Shown: in pieces, positions 1 to 5,385 of the stretch
How the letters are laid out: each line of letters starts with the position of its first letter
How positions within the stretch are numbered: position 1 is the stretch's first letter
Assembly (NCBI GenBank): GCA_025929455.1
Contig: JAICMB010000269.1
Location: 1-5,385 of the forward strand
Length of the DNA: 5,385 bases
From: Bryobacteraceae bacterium
GTDB taxonomy: Bacteria > Acidobacteriota > Terriglobia > Bryobacterales > Bryobacteraceae
Direction: 5' to 3'
Position numbers and translations under genes: made by a program
The notes under the pieces: generated by a model
Databases searched by the model: none
What the model was told of the DNA's origin: nothing
The model's input: the letters and a program-made list of their open reading frames with translations, nothing else

Positions 1-213
1 GCGGAAATAAACGACGCCATTTCCACCGCCATCGCGGAAACCGGCGTGAGTTCATTAAAACAAATGGGCGTAGTTATGAAAGCTGCGCAAGCCAAGCTTG
101 CCGGCAAGCGCGTCGACGGAACAGCGCTCAGGGAGCGCGTGCGCGCGCGGCTCTCTGAACCGGGCGCGGTCTCCACGCCGTTTACCACCGCTCCCTCCGA
201 TCATGTATTGTAA
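1..213 (+). CDS. GatB/YqeY-domain protein, C-terminal part (5' truncated)
   Basis: The open frame enters from the left edge and stops at TAA 211-213, leaving 70 residues. Around residues 10-27 it reads AIAETGVSSLKQMGVVMK, followed by a GK-x-x-DG segment (35-40) and a charged helix ending in RVRARL (46-51). This is the typical end of small YqeY proteins, where an AIAETGAS..DMGKVMK-type motif precedes a Gly-rich turn and the last helix. YqeY proteins (about 150 residues) share a helical domain with the tRNA-binding tail of GatB, the amidotransferase subunit. Their own role is not settled, though a tRNA-related function is assumed. About 19 residues (52-70), rich in Pro, Thr and Ser, follow the last conserved helix and look like a disordered tail. 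The next gene starts 29 bases downstream on the same strand. The start codon lies outside the window. The family call is confident; the function is inherited from the family. Confidence 0.85.
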   Translation, partial: AEINDAISTAIAETGVSSLKQMGVVMKAAQAKLAGKRVDGTALRERVRARLSEPGAVSTPFTTAPSDHVL

Positions 214-232
214 TAAATTACCTTCGTGAATC

Positions 233-236
233 GGAA
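233..236 (+). promoter_or_regulatory. Weak ribosome binding site for the PAS-GAF-GGDEF-EAL gene
   Basis: GGAA lies 6 bases before the ATG at 243, inside an otherwise AT-rich stretch (about 204-244). It supports the ATG at 243: the upstream in-frame codons contain no ATG, GTG or TTG start, and the next downstream ATGs would cut into the PAS domain. The match to the anti-Shine-Dalgarno sequence is short, so modest translation is likely. Confidence 0.45.
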
Positions 237-242
237 TTATTA

Positions 243-2900
243 ATGCGAATTCTGTCCCCAGCACCGGGAATTCGCGGGAGTGGAGATGCGTCTCCGGATC
301 TTCTGCTCGCGCATGATCTGCGCGGGCACATGCTGGACATGAACGAGGCCGCGCAGCGCCTCACCGGCTTCACGCTGGATCAGGCGCTGCTGATGAGCGC
401 CCCCGATTTTTTCGAAACCGGTTCCTGGGTTGTGGTTCGCGATTGCATCGCTATGCAGGCCGGCGGCGCTCCTCCCGAGCCTTGTCCGGTGCTGCTGCGC
501 ACGCGGGATGGGCAGCGCGTCGCCGCCGAATTCACGCCCCGGCTCATTTTCGAACGCGGGCAGTTTTCGGTTCGCAATGCGGGACGCACGCTGGCCACTG
601 CGGCGGGACATCAGTCCGCCGTCATCTCGCGCCCGCGCCGCCCCGGACCGGACCTCATCCCGGAACTGCGCCGCGCGCTACACGTTCTCGAGAGCAATCC
701 CACCGATGGGCTGAACGATGCGTTGGGAATCGCGCTGCAGGCCGCGGCCGCGCGGGGGTTCTGCGATGCGGGTCTGGTAGTCGACTGCGGCGGGCGCGTG
801 CTGGCGTGTGTGGGCGTCGACCCCAGCGGCGCCGACCATCTGACGTCCACCGTTGCCGCGATCGCCGCAGGCATGACCACCGTCCCCGACGGACGTTTCG
901 CCGCGCAACATTTGCCCGGGGACGGGCCGGATGTTCACTGGATGGTGACGCCCGTATTCGCGGGCACCACCCTCTTCGGGGCGGCCGCGTTCCGTTGTCC
1001 TGACCGCCGCGCCCGGCATTCCGTTATCCGCCGCGCGCTCACGCTCCTCTGCCGCACGCTGTCGAGACTCGTTGTTGACCACATCGCCCGTACGGATACG
1101 CGCGCCACGGACCACAGCGATCGTACACGCGAGCGGATGTTCGAGATGATGGCGGAAAATCAGCCTCTCGAAGCTACACTCTCGCAGGTTGCCATGATGG
1201 TGCACGCCCGCGAGCCCGGAGCTGTGTGCTGCATCATGATCGCTCATGAGGAAATGTTGCGCTGTGTTTCCGCCGCGGGAATGTCTCAGGCGTTGGCGCA
1301 CGGCATCCTACTGCCCGTTGCCTCCGTGCGGGATACTTGCGTGCCGTGCGGCTGCAACTTCGAACCGGAGGTCACCGCATCGCCTGTGTGGCAGGCCGCC
1401 GCCGCGTCGTTCAGCACGGCGGGAACACACTCCTGCCTTTGGGCGCCGCTTCGGTCGCCGGAAGGCGTTTTTCGCGGCATCATCTCGTTGCATCGGCGCA
1501 GCCGCGCCGTTCCTTCGCAAGCCGAATGTGCGCTGCTGCAACGCGCCGCCCGTATCGCCGGACTCGCCATCGACCAGGCCAGCGTTTCCGAGCGTCTGCT
1601 CTATCAGGCCCGTCACGATTCCCTAACGGGGCTGGCGAACCGCGCCTGGTTTTCCGAACTGCTGCAAGCGGCGCTCCCCTCGGCTGCGCCCGACAGCGCC
1701 ACGGCGCTGTTCGTGCTCGACCTCGACCGCTTTAAACAAGTGAACGACACGCTCGGCCACGACACGGGCGACCGTGTTCTGATCGAGGCGGCGCAGCGCA
1801 TCCGCTCCGCCCTCCCGCCAAACGCGTCCGCCGCACGCATCGGCGGGGACGAGTTCACCATCATCGCCCGCGATTTGACGAATGAACGGGAAGTGCAGGC
1901 CCTCGGACGGCGAGTTTTGGACGCCATGCGGCAGCCCTACTTTATAGGCGGCTATGAGCTGTTCGTGACCGCAAGCGCGGGCATCAGTTTATCGCCGCGC
2001 GATGGCGCGGATTTCACGTCGCTGCTACGCAAAGCCGATTTGGCAATGTACAAGGCGAAAGAGCACGGGCGCGACAACGTGTACCTGTTCAATCCCGAAA
2101 GCCACGTGAACCGGCTCGCCCGGTTCGAGCTCGAAAACGAACTGCATCGCGTGCTTGAAAAACGCGAACTTGAAATTCTGTATCAGCCGCTCGTTTCAAT
2201 CGACGGTGCCTTAGCCGGCTTCGAAGCACTGCTTACGTGGAATCACCCGCGCCTCGGCCGTGTCTCACCGCGCGAGTTCATCCCCATCGCCGAAGATGCC
2301 GGCCTCATCGTGCCCATTGGCGCGTGGGTGCTGCAGCAGGCCTGTGCGGCCGCCGCGCGTTGGCGAACTGTTAGCGGGCAGAACATCCGAATATCGGTGA
2401 ACGTTTCGGCTCTGCAGTTTGTCAAGGACGATTTTTATGACGTGGTGGCGCACACGCTGGCATCGACGGGGTTGCCGGCTCGAGGCCTGGAACTGGAGAT
2501 TACGGAATCGCTCGTGCTGCAGGACCTGGAGAGTTCCGCACGCCGCATGCGCCGCCTGCGCGATCTTGGCGTCTCCATCGCGGTTGACGATTTCGGGACC
2601 GGGTACTCCTCGTTCAGTTATTTACGCCGGCTTCCGATCGATACCGTGAAGGTCGATCAAACAGTCCTGCGCGATCCGAAGACCGGCTCGGGATCGCCGG
2701 CCATCATGCAAAGTATAGTCATCATGGCGCACAGCATGGGCCTGACGGTCGTCGCCGAAGGCATCGAGACGAGTGAGGATCTCGAGATACTGCGCGCTGC
2801 CGGCTGCGACAAGGTGCAGGGCCACATCTTCGGGCATGCGCTGAGCTCGCGCGATGCAGAGCGCCTGTTGCATACCAAAACCCTGCCCGCGCGGGCGTAA
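243..2900 (+). CDS. PAS-GAF-GAF-GGDEF-EAL cyclic di-GMP synthase/phosphodiesterase
   Basis: This 885-residue soluble protein has no signal peptide or membrane segment. In order: a PAS-like domain (about 17-105, with PDLLLAHDLRG and NEAAQRLTGF); a degenerate GAF domain (about 145-285); a second GAF domain (about 297-450) of the type often fused to GGDEF-EAL; GGDEF (about 455-615); and EAL (about 630-875). The cyclase half has RHDSLTGLANR (457-467), D493, N501 and D510 in the substrate/metal loop, and an intact GGDEF at 534-538. The RxxD inhibitory site is absent (PPNA at 525-528). The EAL half keeps E661, N720, E752, D782-D783 within DDFGTGYSS, K803, E839 and Q859, the usual metal and catalytic set. 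T665 replaces the Arg normal in EALxRW. The protein probably makes GTP-derived c-di-GMP and hydrolyses it to pGpG, with the balance set by ligands or redox state sensed by PAS/GAF. Which activity dominates cannot be read from sequence. It lies 29 bases after the YqeY-type gene and may be cotranscribed with it. Confidence 0.95.
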   Translation: MRILSPAPGIRGSGDASPDLLLAHDLRGHMLDMNEAAQRLTGFTLDQALLMSAPDFFETGSWVVVRDCIAMQAGGAPPEPCPVLLRTRDGQRVAAEFTPRLIFERGQFSVRNAGRTLATAAGHQSAVISRPRRPGPDLIPELRRALHVLESNPTDGLNDALGIALQAAAARGFCDAGLVVDCGGRVLACVGVDPSGADHLTSTVAAIAAGMTTVPDGRFAAQHLPGDGPDVHWMVTPVFAGTTLFGAAAFRCPDRRARHSVIRRALTLLCRTLSRLVVDHIARTDTRATDHSDRTRERMFEMMAENQPLEATLSQVAMMVHAREPGAVCCIMIAHEEMLRCVSAAGMSQALAHGILLPVASVRDTCVPCGCNFEPEVTASPVWQAAAASFSTAGTHSCLWAPLRSPEGVFRGIISLHRRSRAVPSQAECALLQRAARIAGLAIDQASVSERLLYQARHDSLTGLANRAWFSELLQAALPSAAPDSATALFVLDLDRFKQVNDTLGHDTGDRVLIEAAQRIRSALPPNASAARIGGDEFTIIARDLTNEREVQALGRRVLDAMRQPYFIGGYELFVTASAGISLSPRDGADFTSLLRKADLAMYKAKEHGRDNVYLFNPESHVNRLARFELENELHRVLEKRELEILYQPLVSIDGALAGFEALLTWNHPRLGRVSPREFIPIAEDAGLIVPIGAWVLQQACAAAARWRTVSGQNIRISVNVSALQFVKDDFYDVVAHTLASTGLPARGLELEITESLVLQDLESSARRMRRLRDLGVSIAVDDFGTGYSSFSYLRRLPIDTVKVDQTVLRDPKTGSGSPAIMQSIVIMAHSMGLTVVAEGIETSEDLEILRAAGCDKVQGHIFGHALSSRDAERLLHTKTLPARA

Positions 2901-2920
2901 CGAAATTTCCGCGCAATACT

Positions 2921-2939
2921 GATCGCGGCAGCCGCGGTT
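2921..2939 (+). other. Short hairpin in the intergenic gap, weak terminator candidate
   Basis: CGCGG (2924-2928) and CCGCG (2932-2936) pair around a CAG loop, and wobble pairs extend the stem to about 8 base pairs. Only a short T run (2938-2940) follows, so this is a poor intrinsic terminator. It could reduce read-through from the c-di-GMP gene into the next gene, or it could be chance in GC-rich DNA. Confidence 0.25.
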
Positions 2940-2951
2940 TCCGCTATTAAG

Positions 2952-2958
2952 GGTGGAG
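2952..2958 (+). promoter_or_regulatory. Strong ribosome binding site for the GH75-like gene
   Basis: GGTGGAG, with the GGAG core at 2955-2958, sits 7 bases before the ATG at 2966. This is the best Shine-Dalgarno match in the window. It decides between this start and the ATG at 2953, which begins a different and short frame. Confidence 0.75.
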
Positions 2959-2965
2959 ACACCTA

Positions 2966-3973
2966 ATGCCCGAATTGCAGTTCGATGCTCTGCCGGGCAC
3001 CTGGAGCGGGAACGACTATCCGTCGGTTTCGATCACATCAGTAAAACTCACTCCAGATGCCAAACCGCTCGCATTTATTTTCATGACCCACATGAATGTC
3101 GACTTCGACGGCGCTCCGAATGCATATGGACCCGCTGAGAAGTCACCGCTCGACAGCCTCGACGATGCCGGCCGGTACGCGGCGAACGGTTATTACGGCC
3201 TGGTCGCGGTGGGACCCAAAGAGGTTGTTCCGCACGACCCGCACAAACGTCTGATCAAAGACGTCTATCACCTCCAACTCGACACCCGCTACCCGGATAC
3301 GAAAGGCCGGTGTCCGATTGTGCAGCAGAGTGGAGTTTACGCCGGGTATTTCGTATCGACGACGTCGAAACCCAACCCGGCGGGCAGCCCGTCCATATAT
3401 GAACAATCGCATTACCTGGACTCGTCTGCGATCGCGTACTCCGCGCTTTCCTACGGGCTTCAGAGCAAGGGCGTAGGCGATGGTGACCTGGGGATCGCAA
3501 TGCGCTTCGATACGTTCCGCACGACATCCTTTTCATTTCTCGGCGGTGAGGGTCACGGCAAAGGCAGCGCGGCGGCGGGCGCCGTCGGCGAGTGCTCCTA
3601 TAAAACGTTTCTGGACATCGGCGGTCCGCCGAAGACCCGAGCACAGAAATACGCGAACAACAACTTTCCAGCCGGATTCATCGTTTTCCCGGGCTCACGG
3701 ACATCGCAACTCACGAAGATTTCTTCTGCCGATAACGCTTTGGATTTCGCGGTCTTCTTAGCATTGCAAGCTCAAGCGGACCGGCAATCCCGCGGGTCGT
3801 CGGCGTTGCACGCGTTCCGGCATTACGTTAAGAGCGGCCGCAAGATGCTCCCGGACGGTTACGGGAAAGTTTTGATTGCACTGCTGCGCTGGGGATACAA
3901 GCCCGGCGGCATCGGTGTGGCCGCCAACATCATCTCCCAGGTCGCGACTGCCGTGGGCAAGGCTATTCCATAA
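2966..3973 (+). CDS. GH75-like (chitosanase-fold) protein without signal peptide, possible divergent active site
   Basis: This 335-residue protein is not a family I can name with certainty. Its motif order resembles bacterial members of glycoside hydrolase family 75, the family of fungal endo-chitosanases. It has M43-N-V-D-F-D-G49 followed by APNAYGP (50-56); LDSLDDAG (62-69); YYGLVA (76-81); GYFVSTTS (127-134); a YLDSSAIAY segment (150-158); GDGDLGIAMRF (171-181); FLGGEG (191-196); GECSY (208-212); and IVFPGS (239-244). In GH75 proteins the matching stretch reads roughly GD-x-G, then GE, and supplies the catalytic Asp and Glu. Here the Glu is kept (E209), but the Asp position appears to be Gly194, with Glu195 next to it. 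No signal peptide is visible, unlike secreted chitosanases. The tail (about 265-335) goes beyond the usual domain and is basic, then Gly/Ala-rich and amphipathic. It has a strong ribosome binding site, and the secreted hydrolase gene follows 35 bases later. The role is unknown: it could be a diverged hydrolase, a binding protein or an exported effector. Confidence 0.5.
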   Translation: MPELQFDALPGTWSGNDYPSVSITSVKLTPDAKPLAFIFMTHMNVDFDGAPNAYGPAEKSPLDSLDDAGRYAANGYYGLVAVGPKEVVPHDPHKRLIKDVYHLQLDTRYPDTKGRCPIVQQSGVYAGYFVSTTSKPNPAGSPSIYEQSHYLDSSAIAYSALSYGLQSKGVGDGDLGIAMRFDTFRTTSFSFLGGEGHGKGSAAAGAVGECSYKTFLDIGGPPKTRAQKYANNNFPAGFIVFPGSRTSQLTKISSADNALDFAVFLALQAQADRQSRGSSALHAFRHYVKSGRKMLPDGYGKVLIALLRWGYKPGGIGVAANIISQVATAVGKAIP

Positions 3974-3991
3974 AAGCCGGCCGCTCCGCGC

Positions 3992-3996
3992 GGGAA
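3992..3996 (+). promoter_or_regulatory. Poor ribosome binding site before the secreted hydrolase gene
   Basis: GGGAA is the only purine-rich match upstream of the ATG at 4009, and its 12-base spacing is longer than usual. A TAG in the same frame at 3997-3999 rules out any earlier start. The signal peptide beginning exactly at 4009 makes that ATG convincing despite the weak site. Translation may depend partly on ribosomes finishing the preceding gene 35 bases upstream. Confidence 0.35.
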
Positions 3997-4008
3997 TAGC
4001 ATATAGAT

Positions 4009-5385
4009 ATGCCGTGGCGCGCGCTCACTCTCTTTTTCGCCGGGCTTCCCCTGGCGCTGTCCGCTGCCCCTTTTCATGCCGCGTTGGACACCTCCGGGCA
4101 TAAGTGGACCGCCGTGCGCGGAACATTAGCCACGGATACCAGCGTAGAACGCGACGGTCGCGCGAGCCTGCGCGTTGAGGGCGCCGGCGCCGCCGATGCC
4201 TACATTCGCTCCGCTCCGGTGACGCTCACCATCGGCAAACACTATGAGTTGAGCGGGTGGATTCGCACCGCCGCTATCCAGGTGCATGACGTCGAGCGCT
4301 CCCCGATCGCTACCGGCGCGGCGCTCTCCATGGCCTCGCTGCCATTCGATGTGCACTCGGAATCGCTCGGCGGCACTCACGATTGGACGCGCGTGACACT
4401 TCGATTCATTGCGACGCGGCCGCAAGACAGCATCGTACTCACCGCAGGCAACGGCGGCACGTTTCGCGGTAACGCCTGGTTCAACGGTGTTTCGCTTGAC
4501 GAGGTGTCGCCGCGCGAATCGTGGCCCGCACGCGAAGCCGTCACGACGTTCGGCCCGGCGTATCGTTATCCTTCCGCGGGCTGGATCTATCTGCACATTG
4601 AAGGTAAGCCCTACGACCGCGGCTACCAGCACGGCTATTTGATGGCGCGCGAAATTCCGAAGTATCTCGACCGCTGCGCTTCCGACCTCGGCTACAAAGA
4701 CGACGCCAACGGCTGGGAGCAGGCTCGCACGGCTGCGAACGCACTCTTTCTGCGCGGATTCGATAACGAGATTCTTCAGGAGATGAAGGGCATCGCCGAT
4801 GGCGCGTCCGATGCCGGAGCGCGCTGGCTCGGACGGCGCCTCGACGTCGTCGATATCGTGGTCGCCAACATCACCGTCGAACTCGGCGAACTGCGAGCGG
4901 CGCTCCCGATGACGCCGACCGGACTCGAGGGCTTGCACCTGCATGCGCCGGACTACGCGCGCAATGTTCCCGTTACCGATCGCTGCAGCTCGTTTGCAGC
5001 AACGGGACCCGCCACCCGCGACGGCAAAATGGTGATCGGTCACGTGACCTGGTGGCCGCTCACGCTCGCCGAACAGACCAACGTCATGCTCGACATTAAA
5101 CCGGAGCAGGGCCATCGCATGCTGATACAGAGCTACCCCGGTGGCATCGAGAGCGGCACCGATTGGTATCAGAACGATGCCGGCGTGGTGCTCACAGAAA
5201 CGACCATAAAGCAGAGTCCGTTCAACGCCGAAGGCACACCGGTCGCTTATCGCGCGCGCAAGGCCATACAGTACGGCAGCAACATCGACGACGTGGTCCG
5301 TTATCTTTCGACCCGCAACAACGGCTTGTACACCAACGAATGGCTGATCGGTGATGCCAAGACGAACGAGATCGCGATGTTCGAA
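4009..5385 (+). CDS. Secreted phospholipase B-like / C45-type Ntn-hydrolase with N-terminal carbohydrate-binding-like domain (3' truncated)
   Basis: The frame stays open for 459 residues to the window edge; the stop is outside. Residues 1 to about 20-24 form a Sec signal peptide (MPWR, then a hydrophobic ALTLFFAGLPLALSA stretch). Residues about 25-170 look like a CBM4/9-type beta-sandwich, with HYELSGWIRT, DWTRVTLRF and a closing AWFNGVSLDEV strand. The hydrolase begins near W192, with EGKPYDRGYQHGYL (198-211) as in C45 acyltransferases and phospholipase B-like proteins. The probable nucleophile is Cys326 in DRCSSFAATG, followed by GHVTWW (344-349), SYPGGIESGTDW (375-386) and ETTI (397-400). 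The last two closely follow the lysosomal phospholipase B-like pattern. These enzymes mature by self-cleavage just before the Cys, here Arg325-Cys326, and hydrolyse amide or ester bonds. The substrate is unknown: lipid, N-acyl compound and peptide are all possible. The protein is probably periplasmic or extracellular, with the sandwich domain giving glycan or surface binding. The fold and family type are firm; the reaction is not. Confidence 0.85.
   Translation, partial: MPWRALTLFFAGLPLALSAAPFHAALDTSGHKWTAVRGTLATDTSVERDGRASLRVEGAGAADAYIRSAPVTLTIGKHYELSGWIRTAAIQVHDVERSPIATGAALSMASLPFDVHSESLGGTHDWTRVTLRFIATRPQDSIVLTAGNGGTFRGNAWFNGVSLDEVSPRESWPAREAVTTFGPAYRYPSAGWIYLHIEGKPYDRGYQHGYLMAREIPKYLDRCASDLGYKDDANGWEQARTAANALFLRGFDNEILQEMKGIADGASDAGARWLGRRLDVVDIVVANITVELGELRAALPMTPTGLEGLHLHAPDYARNVPVTDRCSSFAATGPATRDGKMVIGHVTWWPLTLAEQTNVMLDIKPEQGHRMLIQSYPGGIESGTDWYQNDAGVVLTETTIKQSPFNAEGTPVAYRARKAIQYGSNIDDVVRYLSTRNNGLYTNEWLIGDAKTNEIAMFE

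Noticed and set aside
181..218. Possible promoter: TTTACC at 181 with an AT-rich TATTGTAATAAAT stretch at 206-218
   Set aside because: The -35 match is poor and the spacing to TATTGT is about 19 bases. The region mostly lies in the YqeY coding end. The AT-richness is notable but not enough to call a promoter.
443..1301. Other open frames of 90-210 codons overlapping the PAS/GAF region on both strands
   Set aside because: They overlap the PAS-GAF-GGDEF-EAL gene, are Arg-rich with no motifs, and lack ribosome binding sites. I treat them as frame shadows.
2885..2896. Perfect 12-base palindrome GCCCGCGCGGGC
   Set aside because: It lies within the last codons of the c-di-GMP gene and has no T run after it. 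A stem would need a GC loop and be very short, so it is probably chance in GC-rich code.
2953..3138. Short plus-strand frame starting at ATG 2953
   Set aside because: It overlaps the start of the GH75-like gene in another frame. The GGAG site at 2955-2958 lies inside it and serves the ATG at 2966.
3981..3993. CCGC/GCGG inverted repeat between the GH75-like and hydrolase genes
   Set aside because: The 4-base stem with a 5-base loop and no T run is too weak to call a terminator or regulatory hairpin.
4126..5115. Long open frame on the minus strand (329 codons)
   Set aside because: It lies wholly opposite the secreted hydrolase, which has a signal peptide and clear family motifs. The minus-strand translation is Arg/Ala/Gly-rich with no recognisable domain, as expected for an antisense shadow in GC-rich DNA.

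Overview
The window is high-GC bacterial DNA with four consecutive plus-strand genes and only short gaps (29, 65 and 35 bases). It contains no RNA gene, mobile element, CRISPR array or long repeat that I can see. The Sec-type signal peptide, the multi-domain c-di-GMP protein and the secreted hydrolase would fit an environmental bacterium such as an acidobacterium or another soil lineage. No gene here fixes the phylum, so I leave the organism open.

Layout: (1) bases 1-213 are the 3' end of a GatB/YqeY-domain protein. (2) Bases 243-2900 encode an 885-residue cytoplasmic PAS-GAF-GAF-GGDEF-EAL protein for making and/or degrading cyclic di-GMP. Its cyclase and phosphodiesterase active sites look essentially complete, but it has no RxxD inhibitory site and has a Thr where EAL domains usually have Arg. 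(3) Bases 2966-3973 encode a 335-residue protein without a signal peptide. Its motif order resembles the bacterial branch of glycoside hydrolase family 75 (chitosanase fold), with one expected catalytic acid apparently replaced. (4) Bases 4009 to the window end encode a secreted protein, truncated by the window. It has a signal peptide, a carbohydrate-binding-like beta-sandwich and an N-terminal-nucleophile hydrolase of the phospholipase B-like / C45 acyltransferase type, with Cys326 as the likely nucleophile.

How they may work together: all four genes are co-directional and could share transcripts, but the sequence does not prove one operon. The first two look like housekeeping and signalling genes. 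The last two (GH75-like protein and secreted amidase/lipase-like hydrolase, 35 bases apart) may form a functional pair acting on cell-envelope or extracellular polymers. That pairing is inference from position only. The GH75-like protein is the least explained item and the best candidate for something undescribed.
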